DNA from: Arundinibacter roseus | Lineage (GTDB): Bacteria > Bacteroidota > Bacteroidia > Cytophagales > Spirosomataceae | Reading direction: 5' to 3' | Assembly: GCF_004348825.1 (NCBI RefSeq) | Contig: NZ_SMJU01000008.1 | Span: 248,001 to 312,000 of the forward strand | Length of the DNA stretch: 64,000 nt | In this document: in pieces, positions 17,780 through 26,660 of the stretch | Layout of the letters: every line of letters starts with the position of its first letter | Numbering within the stretch: position 1 is the stretch's first letter | The notes under the pieces: generated by a model | What the model saw: the letters and a program-made list of their open reading frames with translations, nothing else | Told to the model about the DNA's origin: nothing | Databases searched by the model: none | Translations under genes and position numbers: made by a program

Positions 17780-19531
17780 TCAATATTTAATGAATTTTCT
17801 AACGGTAGTTTTTTCGTTTGAAATAAAGTAAAAATAATACTGTCCCGCCGGCCAGTTGCGAACGTCCAGTGCAACTTTGCATTCTAAATCTTTTGATAAT
17901 TTTTTGTCAAAAACAGAAAGCCCACGGGCATCATATACGTTCAGCGCATCATACAAGCATCCGTGGACTATCGTCACCAGATCGGTGGCGGGCAGCGGGT
18001 ATAAAACCGGCGGTAAAAACTCCTGAGCCGGCAAAGAAGTCAGCACGTCTACATCCAGCCAAACTTGCTCTACCACGACATCCCTCACAGATAACAGTCC
18101 TTCCGTACTCCCGGCATCCAACACCAGGCGAGCCGTGAGATCTGTTTCATTTTTCATATCAAACATGATGGCGTATTCTTTTTCCTGCGCCCCTATCTCC
18201 ACCCGACTATATCCTGAATAGCTGTCCCAGGGAGATACTGACCTGCCTGTATAGACCGTCACGGGATGCGGTGAAGCCGCCGAAGAAACAGCCTTAAACC
18301 GAACGCGATACAGCACGTCTTTTTGGAGAGGTATGTTTCCTTTGACTACCTGTACGTGCCAATCTTCCGTTCCTTTTTTGTTAATCTGAATCCTAAGTTG
18401 GCCTTCGACAGTACTCCGAGTAGCTTCTGCACCACTGTTAACGTACACATTCCACCCCGAATAGGCATCATCCGACGAATACACCACCGTCGTGAGCGGC
18501 TCCACGGGCTGCGGCAACGGATTGGAAAGCAGCGCATCGACCAGCGGCTGTACGTATTGATTCGTGACAGGATTAAAAATCCCAAATCCTGCACTGAATT
18601 CCCAGTACGCCCAACTAAATCCCTGGGATTCAAACCAACGGGCCAGAAAAGTAGTCCAGCGGACTCGGCTCGCTAAATCGGCTGTACTATAAGCGCCAAA
18701 TTCCCCAATATGAATGGGCACATTGTGTTGTTTCTGAAAAGCCAGCACGGGCTCAAATTCCTGTATCAGCACTTCCCGCTCCGTAGAAAGGTCCCGCCAG
18801 GCCGTGCCCAGCCACGACTGCGCTTCTTCGCCCACCCACTCGGCGCCCTGATGCGTAAAACGAAACGGATTATAAAAATGCGGCGACACGATCAGGTAGT
18901 TGTCATCGGGCAGTTGCAGGAATGGTACTCCGGCAAGTCCGCCAAAAAGAGGCGCCCCCATGAGCACCGCCCGCGTGGGACTGTACACCCGGATTTGCTG
19001 CAAGGCTTCGGCGAAAAACTCGTTCCAGAGCGTAGGTGTGAGCTGATCGTGCGGTTCGTTGAGCACCTCAAAAAGCAGACGTTGATCATAGCCCTTGAAG
19101 TAATCGGCAATCTGCCGCCACTGCGCCAGAAAGCGGGGTTTTGCACCCGTGGGGTTTGAAAAAAGTTCGTCGTGATGATGCATGTTGATGATTACGTGCA
19201 GATCCTGCCGCAGCGCCTCATCCACAACTAGCCTGAGTCGATTCAAAAACGTTTGATCAACCCTGTAAGGCTCTGTAAATGAAGTACGTTCGGGTGTATC
19301 CCAGCGAACCGGAATTCGTACGTGCTGAAAACCAAGTGTACGGATTCGCTGAAAATAATCGGCGCGATAGGGATTGCCCCAGGCTGTTTCGGTGGGTGCC
19401 TCAAACATGTTGCCCATGTTGATGCCACGACCCAGGGCTTTATTGAGCTCAAAAGCCGTACGCTGTGCATGGGTTGTGTATCCGCTCAGCACAAGCCCTA
19501 TTCCCAGGATCAGTACTCCAAAATATCGCAT
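17780..19531 (-). CDS. Secreted GH5-family glycosidase (cellulase-like) with T9SS sorting domain
   Basis: The product has 583 residues from the ATG at 19531, with a signal peptide ending near THAQ. The GH5 catalytic domain spans about 27-375: HVRIPVRW, INMHHHDELF, the acid/base LFEVLNEPHDQ (Glu159) and the nucleophile IHIGEFGAYS (Glu277). A carbohydrate-binding, jelly-roll-like domain follows (about 385-510; AYSGWNVYVNSGAEA). The last ~75 residues are a T9SS type A sorting signal (YPLPATDLV ... LNVYDARGLSVF ... PAGQYYFYF). GH5 enzymes hydrolyse beta-linked glucans or mannans. The protein is probably placed on the cell surface. Confidence 0.9.
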   Translation of the reverse strand: MRYFGVLILGIGLVLSGYTTHAQRTAFELNKALGRGINMGNMFEAPTETAWGNPYRADYFQRIRTLGFQHVRIPVRWDTPERTSFTEPYRVDQTFLNRLRLVVDEALRQDLHVIINMHHHDELFSNPTGAKPRFLAQWRQIADYFKGYDQRLLFEVLNEPHDQLTPTLWNEFFAEALQQIRVYSPTRAVLMGAPLFGGLAGVPFLQLPDDNYLIVSPHFYNPFRFTHQGAEWVGEEAQSWLGTAWRDLSTEREVLIQEFEPVLAFQKQHNVPIHIGEFGAYSTADLASRVRWTTFLARWFESQGFSWAYWEFSAGFGIFNPVTNQYVQPLVDALLSNPLPQPVEPLTTVVYSSDDAYSGWNVYVNSGAEATRSTVEGQLRIQINKKGTEDWHVQVVKGNIPLQKDVLYRVRFKAVSSAASPHPVTVYTGRSVSPWDSYSGYSRVEIGAQEKEYAIMFDMKNETDLTARLVLDAGSTEGLLSVRDVVVEQVWLDVDVLTSLPAQEFLPPVLYPLPATDLVTIVHGCLYDALNVYDARGLSVFDKKLSKDLECKVALDVRNWPAGQYYFYFISNEKTTVRKFIKY

Positions 19532-19720
19532 GACTTTTTCGTTGTTTTTACTTTCAAATGTAGGGGAATTATAGATCAACTTACCTATGGGCAACCTGGA
19601 ATATGGTTTAAAAATCAGCAAGTTTTGACACCTTCACAGTTCTATTACCCGTGTAGGAAAACGTATAATTGAATTGCAAATAAGAAAATCTTCCAAGCCT
19701 TTTTTAAAGCAAACCAAAAA

Positions 19721-19749
19721 AAAAGAGCAGGCCAACGACCTGCTCTTTT
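19721..19749 (-). terminator. Rho-independent terminator after the TolC gene
   Basis: The perfect 11-bp stem AAAAGAGCAGG/CCTGCTCTTTT with a 7-base loop is followed on the minus strand by a long U-tract. It lies about 45 bp past the TolC stop codon. Confidence 0.9.
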
Positions 19750-19792
19750 CAATACTATTCAGTTTAACATTCTCAAAAAAAATTCCTTATCA

Positions 19793-21157
19793 TTACAAAA
19801 TCCCATTCCAGTTTCCCTGCTGATAGTAGCGAAGCTTTTTTTGGTTCATCACGTACTCATAACCCGACCGAATGGCGTTGGCCTGCGCCCGCGCCAGGTT
19901 TGCTTTGGACAGCGAATACTCAAACAGTGTGGCCGTTCCTGCATTCAGGCGACTTTCTACCAGGGCATAGCTCGCCGAAAGTGCCTCAAACTGTTCGCTT
20001 GCTACCTGATATCTTTCGGCAGAAGCCGTAACGTCAAGTACGCATTGCTCAATGGCCTGACGAAGCTGCAACTTGCTAACATCCAACTGATTTTGAGCCA
20101 GACGCTCCTGCACTTTTACAGACTCTACCCGTGGGCCGGTTTGCCAACGGCCCAAAATCGGAATCGAAAGGCCAAGACTCAAAGATCCGTTTCGGGTAGC
20201 ATTCAGCTGTTTGAAGTAGTCGAGGTTGGCGTTGGTTGAGGCATAAAATGCGCCCAAACTAGTAGCAACATTTAGAGAAGGCAGGTTAAGCGCTCTGATC
20301 GCCTTGGCCTGATAGGCAAAACTCTGCCGACTCAACTCGGCTCCCCGAATATCCGGGAAAAGTCGCTGCGCTTCTGTATACATCGTTTCTGCGTCCATTG
20401 CCGCTCCTGATACATTCTTAGGAACATCCAAAGGCTGCAATTCCAGCGTATCGTTTGGGGAAATATTTAATAATTGAAAGAGCGCTAAACGAGCCATGCG
20501 GTAGGTGTTCAAGGCCGTCACTTCGTCGAAGGTATCAATGCTGAGCTGCGCTTTAATATCATAAAGTGCATTGCCGCCAACGACCCCGGCATCAACCTGT
20601 TTCTGAACCCGATGCACCTGCTCTTTTGACGAAGCTACCTGTTGTTGCGCCGCTTTATGGAGCGCCTGCGAGGCTAGTACCTGTACGTAAGCCTGCATCA
20701 TATTCAGGATTTGCAGGTTCAGCACGGCAGACGTATTTTCGAGCGACGCCTCTTTGAGCAGTTGATTTTGCCTAATTTGGTGTTGCATTCTAAAACCCTG
20801 AAAAATAGGCACCTGCACGCCTGCTCCTACATAATTGGAATTATAGAGCTGATCAATGTAAGCATTGGTGAAACGGTCGATACTCCTGCCCAAATTGACA
20901 CTTTGGCCCACATCCAGGCTCATTTGGGGCAGTTGCTGCGAGCGCGCCTGCCGCCAGTTGGCATGCGCCGCTTCGGCCTGCAACATTCCTTCGCGGTAGG
21001 TCAGGTTATTTTTTGTCAGGAGTTCTACGCACTCTTTTAAACCGATTGACTGCTGAGCCACAGCCGGCAAAACGGTTAGAATTAAACTACCCGCAAGCAT
21101 TGGTAGTCCGGGCCGGATTAAGAAAAATTTTACTAAATACTGAATCAGGTAAATCAT
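19793..21157 (-). CDS. TolC-family outer-membrane efflux protein
   Basis: The product has 454 residues, with an N-terminal signal (about 1-34, ending AVAQQ). Two similar long alpha-helical halves show TolC features: GLKECVELLTKNNLTYREG, SLDVGQSVNLGRSIDRFTN, PIFQGFRMQHQIRQNQLL and a second set around LGLSIPILGRWQTGPR and ESRLNAGTATLFEYSLSKANLARA. TolC homologues form the outer-membrane exit duct of tripartite pumps and type I secretion. It follows the ABC ATPase by 59 bp and is probably co-transcribed with it. A periplasmic adaptor is not found nearby. Confidence 0.92.
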   Translation of the reverse strand: MIYLIQYLVKFFLIRPGLPMLAGSLILTVLPAVAQQSIGLKECVELLTKNNLTYREGMLQAEAAHANWRQARSQQLPQMSLDVGQSVNLGRSIDRFTNAYIDQLYNSNYVGAGVQVPIFQGFRMQHQIRQNQLLKEASLENTSAVLNLQILNMMQAYVQVLASQALHKAAQQQVASSKEQVHRVQKQVDAGVVGGNALYDIKAQLSIDTFDEVTALNTYRMARLALFQLLNISPNDTLELQPLDVPKNVSGAAMDAETMYTEAQRLFPDIRGAELSRQSFAYQAKAIRALNLPSLNVATSLGAFYASTNANLDYFKQLNATRNGSLSLGLSIPILGRWQTGPRVESVKVQERLAQNQLDVSKLQLRQAIEQCVLDVTASAERYQVASEQFEALSASYALVESRLNAGTATLFEYSLSKANLARAQANAIRSGYEYVMNQKKLRYYQQGNWNGIL

Positions 21158-21216
21158 GGCTTTTGACAGGAATTATACATTATTTGGAAAAAAAACTGGC
21201 ACGCTATTCCTTCTTA

Positions 21217-21879
21217 CTAGGCCATCCAGCCATCTTTCAGACGAATGGTGCGAGTACCATAAGTAGCGTTTTTTTCGGAGTGGGTTACCTGCACAATCGT
21301 TACTTTATCTTCTTTATTTAATTTTTGAAAAAGCTCCATAATCTCGTCCGCCTGCTCAGAATGAAGATTGCCGGTGGGTTCGTCGGCAAAAATCACTTTG
21401 GGTTGATGGACCAGCGCCCGCGCCACGCCCACAAGCTGTTGCTGTCCGCCTGACAACTGACTGGGAAAAAGGTCTTTTTTGGCTACCATATTGAATCGAT
21501 CCAGCAGTTCAGCTACCCGACTTTTGCGCTCCGAGCCCGACACGCCCTTGTACAGCAGCGGCGTTTCGATGTTTTCATAAACTGTCAGTTCGTCAATGAG
21601 ATGGTAGGCCTGAAACACAAACCCGATGTGGTGCCGGTGCAGTTCGGTTCGTTTTTTCTCGCTCAGTTTTTGTACGGGTTCATCCAGAAAGCGATACTCA
21701 CCTTCGGAGGGTTCTTCGAGCAGGCCCAGAATATGGAGCAGGGTAGATTTGCCCGAACCGGAAGGCCCCATGATCGACACAAATTCTCCTTCCTGAATCG
21801 TGAGATCTATTTGACGGAGAACATATACTTTCCCGAATCCGGCCGGGTAATGTTTGGCAATTTGGTTAAGCTTAATCAT
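21217..21879 (-). CDS. ABC transporter ATP-binding protein (MacB/LolD type)
   Basis: The product has 220 residues from the ATG at 21879; a TTG five codons upstream is less likely. It has Walker A GPSGSGKST, the signature LSGGQQQLVGVARAL, Walker B VIFADEPTGNLHS and the switch His in QVTHSEKNA. The short, free-standing ATPase belongs to the group that pairs with FtsX-like permeases for export of lipoproteins or drugs. The probable partner is the permease at 24071-26497, which is separated from it by two unrelated genes. A sigma-54-type promoter candidate lies 62-78 bp upstream of the ATG. Confidence 0.93.
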   Translation of the reverse strand: MIKLNQIAKHYPAGFGKVYVLRQIDLTIQEGEFVSIMGPSGSGKSTLLHILGLLEEPSEGEYRFLDEPVQKLSEKKRTELHRHHIGFVFQAYHLIDELTVYENIETPLLYKGVSGSERKSRVAELLDRFNMVAKKDLFPSQLSGGQQQLVGVARALVHQPKVIFADEPTGNLHSEQADEIMELFQKLNKEDKVTIVQVTHSEKNATYGTRTIRLKDGWMA

Positions 21880-21940
21880 GATTGGAGTTTTCAATAGAAA
21901 GATTTACAAAATCTACGGTAGATGTATTTATAGTTAAATA

Positions 21941-21957
21941 AGCTAAATGCGTACCAG
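21941..21957 (-). promoter_or_regulatory. Candidate sigma-54 promoter of the ABC ATPase-TolC operon
   Basis: CTGGTACGCATTTAGCT on the minus strand keeps the essential GG-N10-GC spacing of sigma-54 promoters and differs from YTGGCACGRNNNTTGCW at three positions. It lies just downstream of the preceding gene's terminator. Confidence 0.4.
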
Positions 21958-22009
21958 CAGTAAAAAAGTGCTGACTATCAATTAATTACAATAATTTAAC
22001 AAAAAAAAT

Positions 22010-22046
22010 CGTCCGAAAGCGTACAGTATTTGTACACTTTCGGACG
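22010..22046 (-). terminator. Terminator-like hairpin after the lipoprotein gene
   Basis: The long stem CGTCCGAAAG/CTTTCGGACG contains an inner GTACA/TGTAC pair and is followed on the minus strand by ATTTTTTTTG. It lies 54 bp past the lipoprotein stop codon and about 50 bp upstream of the sigma-54 candidate, so it might double as an activator site. Confidence 0.75.
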
Positions 22047-22099
22047 TTCGGCACTTTGCGTTGAGCATTCGTCTTTTTGACAATACCCGGCTCCCTACT

Positions 22100-22468
22100 C
22101 TATTTTTTACTAACCTCAATCACCTCAATTTCATCCACTTCGGGTGTTTGGCCCCAACCACAGGAAATGGTGCGTTTGGTTCCCGTAGGGCGATATTTTA
22201 GTTGAACAGGTGTAAATGAATAGCTATTAACGGTACCGTATTCAGGCAAAGCATCCTTCACTTTTGCTTCCGTAGCCCGAGTTGGCACTACTATTGTGAT
22301 TTGAATGGAATCACTTTGAACAATCTGAAAGTGCCAATCGCAACCATCAACGGCAAGATCGTTCACAAGTTTGGCCGATGTTTCAAACACCTCACCTGTC
22401 GGGATAGGTTCCTCTTTTTCACAGCCAAATACGGCCAGCATTAGTATAACAAACAGTATCTTTTTCAT
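22100..22468 (-). CDS. Small hypothetical lipoprotein
   Basis: The product has 122 residues. The N-terminus MKKILFVILMLAVFGCEKEE is a textbook lipoprotein signal with the lipid-bearing Cys16. The mature domain is short and beta-rich, with two more cysteines (GCDWHFQIV, ISCGWGQTP) that could form a disulfide. The family is not recognised. It is a single gene with its own terminator, downstream of the GH1 gene on the same strand. Confidence 0.78.
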   Translation of the reverse strand: MKKILFVILMLAVFGCEKEEPIPTGEVFETSAKLVNDLAVDGCDWHFQIVQSDSIQITIVVPTRATEAKVKDALPEYGTVNSYSFTPVQLKYRPTGTKRTISCGWGQTPEVDEIEVIEVSKK

Positions 22469-22541
22469 AGCTTTTTTGGTTCATTCATAATACATAAAGA
22501 CCCGATCAACGGACTGAAAGGTTGGAATGACCCGAGATTAA

Positions 22542-23927
22542 TTATGCCAAAAACTCAGCGAACCAATAGCCCGAACTTTTGATGGTTCTCTTTTGCGTTG
22601 CGTAGTCCACGTGCACCAGCCCAAATCGAGCGTCGTATCCTTCGGCCCACTCAAAATTATCGAGCAATGACCAGGCAAAATAGCCGTTTACCGGCACGCC
22701 TTCCTGCCGGGCACGCAGCACGTTTTCCAGATAATCTCTAAAAAAACCGATCCGTTGGGGGTCATGCACTTCGCCATTCTTTATTTCATCATGAAAAGCC
22801 GCACCATTTTCAGAGATAATGAGCTCTTTAATGCCCTCGTAAGCCCCAAATTGTGTCAGGATTTTATACAAACCTTCGGGCGCAACACCCCAACCCATTG
22901 CAGTACGAGTTCCGGTTGGTTTTACTTCCTCGGCCCACAGCAGGGGCTTTTTCCACGAATGCCGAACCACCACCTGAAAGTAGTTTTGCAGACCTATAAA
23001 ATCAAAATCAAAGGCTAGTTTTTCGGCATCGCCGGGTTTCATAAAGTACCTGATATTTTTCAAAAATGGAAAGGCGTCGGTTGGGTAGCCCATACCGAGT
23101 GTGGGCTCTACGAACAGCCGATTAAGCAAAGCATCCAGCCGTTTGGCCGCCCGGACGTCGCGCGGAGAAGGCGAGTGGGGCAGCACCGGCGAACACGAAA
23201 AAGTGGTGCCCACATAAGCTCCGGGTACCAACTGCCGCAGCAAACGCCCCCCTTCGGCCTGGCACAACGCCAAATGATGCACAACGGGCAGAAAACGGTG
23301 CAGGCCCTTACGCCCCGGCGCGTGCAGCCCGCTTGTGTAGCCCAAAGCCGCCACCGCCATGGGTTCGTTTAGTACGATCCACTTTTTTACTATATCGCCA
23401 AATTCGGTCGCACAGAAGGAAACATACTCCGCAAACCAATTCAGAATTTGCCGGCTTTCCCATCCGCCCCGATCTTGCAACGCCTGCGGCAAATCCCAGT
23501 GATAGAGCGTAATCCAGGGTTCAATGCCACGTTCATGGCAGGCATCAATGAGCCGATGATAAAAAGCGACTCCTTCGGGGTTTATGCGCCCGGTGCCGTC
23601 AGGAAAAATCCGCGACCAGGATAAGGAAAAACGATAGGATGTAAAACCCAGCGTTTTGAGCAGATCAAGATCTTCTTCGTAGCGGTGGTAGTGGTCGCAG
23701 GCGCGGGTGGCGCAGGCATTGTTTTTTATTTTTCCGGGGAGTTTGGTGAACTTATCCCAAATAGAAGGTCCGCGTCCATAATCAGCAGCGGCGCCTTCTA
23801 TTTGAAATGCTGAGGTGGCAGTTCCCCAGTAGAAATCTTTTCCAAAATCGTTTCTTGTAAAGGTTGTCTCAACACCTTCCGGGTCGGCACAGAACGAATT
23901 TGCACGGGTATAATCAACTAATTCCAC
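22542..23927 (-). CDS. GH1 beta-glucosidase
   Basis: The product has 461 residues, starting at a GTG (23927); no ATG is available before the conserved FYWGTATSAFQIEGA. GH1 motifs are complete: YRFSLSWSRIFP, WITLYHWDLPQAL, the acid/base IVLNEPM (Glu188), the nucleophile IISENGAAF (Glu373) and SLLDNFEWAEGY near the end. There is no signal peptide, so it is probably cytoplasmic. GH1 enzymes release glucose or galactose from beta-linked oligosaccharides. It could finish the breakdown of products of the nearby secreted GH5 enzyme; the link is inference. Confidence 0.95.
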   Translation of the reverse strand: MELVDYTRANSFCADPEGVETTFTRNDFGKDFYWGTATSAFQIEGAAADYGRGPSIWDKFTKLPGKIKNNACATRACDHYHRYEEDLDLLKTLGFTSYRFSLSWSRIFPDGTGRINPEGVAFYHRLIDACHERGIEPWITLYHWDLPQALQDRGGWESRQILNWFAEYVSFCATEFGDIVKKWIVLNEPMAVAALGYTSGLHAPGRKGLHRFLPVVHHLALCQAEGGRLLRQLVPGAYVGTTFSCSPVLPHSPSPRDVRAAKRLDALLNRLFVEPTLGMGYPTDAFPFLKNIRYFMKPGDAEKLAFDFDFIGLQNYFQVVVRHSWKKPLLWAEEVKPTGTRTAMGWGVAPEGLYKILTQFGAYEGIKELIISENGAAFHDEIKNGEVHDPQRIGFFRDYLENVLRARQEGVPVNGYFAWSLLDNFEWAEGYDARFGLVHVDYATQKRTIKSSGYWFAEFLA

Positions 23928-24045
23928 AAGTAATGATGCATTTTTTGAGCTGCTCGATGGTGAGCATGGAAGTTAAAAACGCATTCCCGAGGTGATTAAT
24001 TTCGCTTTTCTTAACAATTTGGTAACATTGCTAAAAATTTAACAT

Positions 24046-24062
24046 TGGCTCTCATAGAGCCA
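24046..24062 (-). terminator. Weak terminator after the FtsX-like permease gene
   Basis: The 7-bp stem TGGCTCT/AGAGCCA with loop CAT lies 9 bp beyond the stop codon at 24071. The downstream minus-strand sequence is only moderately U-rich (AAATTTTTAG). Confidence 0.4.
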
Positions 24063-24070
24063 CGATTCTG

Positions 24071-26497
24071 CTATTCAGATCGCAGCGAATCTACCGGATT
24101 CATCAAGCCTGCTTTAACTGACTGAAAACCGACGGTAACAAAAGCAATGAGAAGCGCCAAACCCGCTGCTGCTACAAAAATCCACCATTCCATCGCAATC
24201 CGGTAGGGAAAATCCTGCAACCATTGATTCAGAAAATATGCCGCCACGGGCGATGCAATCAAAATCGCCACTCCAACTAAGGCCAGGAAATCTTTGCTGA
24301 GGAGCATCACCACGCTCGACACACTTGCACCCAGCACTTTCCGCACACCAATTTCCTTAGTTCGTGACTCAACCGTGTAGGTAGCCAATCCGAACAAACC
24401 CAAGCAGGCAATAAAAACTGCCAGTAATGAAGCGGTCGTAAAAAGCTTACCGTACTGTTGCTCTTCGTAGTACGCTTTCTGATAATTTTCGTCCATAAAG
24501 AAAAAATCAAAAGGATTTCCGGGAAAGCTCGTTTTGTACAATTTTTCGAGTTTGGCTACTTTATCGCCCATCCCTTCGGGCGTCAGACGAATGCTGTAAT
24601 AAACCGCTGATTTTTGTGGATAAAAAATAATGGGATCAATGCTGTTTTTCAGGCTTGTATGATGATAGTCAGCCACCACGCCAATCACTTCCAGGTAGCG
24701 TTCGTCCCATTTAATTTTGGTTTGTATGGCTTCTTCTGGCGAGGAAAATCCGAGTTCTGCCACGGCCCGTTCGTTGAGCATTACCTTGGAATTATTGTTC
24801 CATTCGACATCGGTTTCCTGAGGCGTAAAATTCCGGCCAGCTTTTATACTTATTCCGTAGGTTTTGAGGTACCGGTCGCCAATCACAGCAAACGCATACG
24901 ATTTCAGTTCATCTTTGGGCTTCGAGCCGGGTTGTGTAAAGCCTGATGTACGAAAGTTATAATAACGACTTGGCACGACATTAGAAGTGGCATATTCCTG
25001 TACAAAACTTTGCTCCGCCAGCGTCTGAACAAACGCATTGCTGCGGGTTGCAAAGGTGCTATCCTTGCCAATCTGCGGTCCCGAAACTACCAGAAGCTGT
25101 TCCGTGTTGATGCCCAGCTCTCCGGTTTGTAAGTGGCGTAACTGACTATAAATCACGATTGTGGCCAGAATCAGGCTGGTTGAAATAACAAATTGACCCA
25201 CTACCAGCCCTTTCCTCAGCCAAATACCCCGACTATTGCTCGTGCGTTTTCCTTTCAGGGTTTCAATTACTTTAAATCGAGACAATATCCAGGCCGAATA
25301 CAGCCCCGAAAGCACCGAACCAGCCAAAAGAAGCCCAAGGCCGTACATCCAAAACGGCGTGTTCCCAAGAATTTGTAGTGAAACCTGTTTCCCGATCAAC
25401 TCGGCAAACAGCGGCTGCAAGGTACCTACCAGCATCAGAGCAAAGCAAAAACCCAGGCCGTTGGTAAGCAGCGACTCACCCAGAAACTGCCCGATGAGAT
25501 GGGCCTGCGTAGCGCCAATGACTTTCCGAACCCCGACTTCGTTGGCGCGTTTGAGGGCATTGGCCGTTGAAAGATTGATGTAGTTGAACCAGGCAATGAG
25601 TAAAATTAGCAGAGCGATTCCGGCCAGCATGTACACATATTTGACGTTTCCGGTGGTCAGCAGCGGGTCGTTGAGCGAAGGCGCCAGGTGAATGTTGGTA
25701 GCAGCCTGCAACCGAAACACTATGCCGTCGTTTTCCTGACTCAGTTCGTTCCGTAAGGTATTAAATTTTGCTTCCAGCTCCTGATAATTTGCCTGTTCCC
25801 GCACCAGAAAAAAAGCGTTGATGTATTGATTATCAAGATTATCCAGCCGAACCCAATCGTTACCGTTGGTATTTGCCGGACTTTTCAGTGTTTCCAGAGA
25901 CAAAACCATGTCATATCGAATATCTGACAAATCGGTCATGTCTTTATAAATTCCTCCGACAGTAAAAGTCGTTTTGCCAAACTGATTATGAAGCAGCAAG
26001 GTCTTGCCTGGCGCTTCGGTTTTTCCGAAATATTTGGCAGCCGTACTTTCAGATAAAAAAATCACGTTGGGTTGTTTCAGCGCTTCTGCGGAACCTTTAA
26101 GCAAGGGAAAAGTAAAAAATTCAAAGAAATTCCCTTCCACATACCCAATGCTTTCTTCCTTAAATGACTCTCCTCCCTCCGCTTTTTGCATCACGCCCGA
26201 GGCGATTCCGTCGGCAAAGCGGCAGTAGTCTTCAATTTCCGGAAATCGTTCCTTAGCCAAAGCCGCCCAGCCCGGCTCCACCTCGCCCCACGACGCTCCG
26301 TCGGTGGCTACATTTACCAGGCGGTACATGCGGTCAACGTTGGTGTGAAACTGATTGACGCTTTTTTCAAGGCTCACATATTCCAGAATAAACACAAAGG
26401 CCGAAATTCCGAGTCCTAGTCCGAGGACGTGAATAAACGTGTACACTTTGTTGCGCAGCAGATTTCGGAAAGCGATTTTCAGGTAGTTTTGTATCAT
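24071..26497 (-). CDS. ABC transporter permease, MacB/FtsX type
   Basis: The product has 808 residues from the ATG at 26497 (MIQNYLKIAFRNLLRNKVYTF). A 27-residue longer frame exists but lacks support. An N-terminal membrane helix (about 20-45) is followed by a large periplasmic MacB_PCD domain. Then comes an FtsX core (about 285-430, with the motif ANEVGVRKVIGATQAHLIGQFLGES), a second periplasmic domain and a second FtsX core (about 680-800, TKEIGVRKVLGASVSSVVMLLSKDF). This two-domain form is typical of Bacteroidota. Such permeases drive export of peptides or antibiotics by mechanotransmission. The matching ATPase and TolC are 2-6 kb away. Confidence 0.93.
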   Translation of the reverse strand: MIQNYLKIAFRNLLRNKVYTFIHVLGLGLGISAFVFILEYVSLEKSVNQFHTNVDRMYRLVNVATDGASWGEVEPGWAALAKERFPEIEDYCRFADGIASGVMQKAEGGESFKEESIGYVEGNFFEFFTFPLLKGSAEALKQPNVIFLSESTAAKYFGKTEAPGKTLLLHNQFGKTTFTVGGIYKDMTDLSDIRYDMVLSLETLKSPANTNGNDWVRLDNLDNQYINAFFLVREQANYQELEAKFNTLRNELSQENDGIVFRLQAATNIHLAPSLNDPLLTTGNVKYVYMLAGIALLILLIAWFNYINLSTANALKRANEVGVRKVIGATQAHLIGQFLGESLLTNGLGFCFALMLVGTLQPLFAELIGKQVSLQILGNTPFWMYGLGLLLAGSVLSGLYSAWILSRFKVIETLKGKRTSNSRGIWLRKGLVVGQFVISTSLILATIVIYSQLRHLQTGELGINTEQLLVVSGPQIGKDSTFATRSNAFVQTLAEQSFVQEYATSNVVPSRYYNFRTSGFTQPGSKPKDELKSYAFAVIGDRYLKTYGISIKAGRNFTPQETDVEWNNNSKVMLNERAVAELGFSSPEEAIQTKIKWDERYLEVIGVVADYHHTSLKNSIDPIIFYPQKSAVYYSIRLTPEGMGDKVAKLEKLYKTSFPGNPFDFFFMDENYQKAYYEEQQYGKLFTTASLLAVFIACLGLFGLATYTVESRTKEIGVRKVLGASVSSVVMLLSKDFLALVGVAILIASPVAAYFLNQWLQDFPYRIAMEWWIFVAAAGLALLIAFVTVGFQSVKAGLMNPVDSLRSE

Positions 26498-26523
26498 GGC
26501 TAATAGATGTTTGCTTAAATAGA

Positions 26524-26540
26524 TGAAAAAGCCATGCCAA
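26524..26540 (-). promoter_or_regulatory. Candidate sigma-54 promoter of the permease
   Basis: TTGGCATGGCTTTTTCA on the minus strand matches YTGGCACGRNNNTTGCW at all but two fixed positions, 27-43 bases before the ATG at 26497. A palindrome lies about 60-80 bp further upstream, where an enhancer-binding activator would sit. Confidence 0.45.
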
Positions 26541-26584
26541 AAGTTCAACTTCCTTATTTTCAATAAATTACTTTCCAAACAAAA

Positions 26585-26616
26585 AACAGAAGTGTCCGCA
26601 ATTGGACACTTCTGTT
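26585..26616 (-). terminator. Terminator of the DUF4097 gene and possible activator palindrome
   Basis: The perfect 13-bp stem AACAGAAGTGTCC/GGACACTTCTGTT with loop GCAATT is followed by a U-run on the minus strand. Its core TGTCCGCAATTGGACA is near-palindromic and sits upstream of the sigma-54 candidate. Confidence 0.75.
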
Positions 26617-26660
26617 CGGGTATGAACGGCTTTTGATTTACTAAAAAATGGCTGCTTAAC

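Noticed and set aside
21196-21212. CTGGCACG on the plus strand, a perfect sigma-54 -24 element
   Set aside because: The -12 part is poor (no GC at the right spacing) and it would drive transcription antisense to the ABC ATPase, where no plus-strand gene exists.
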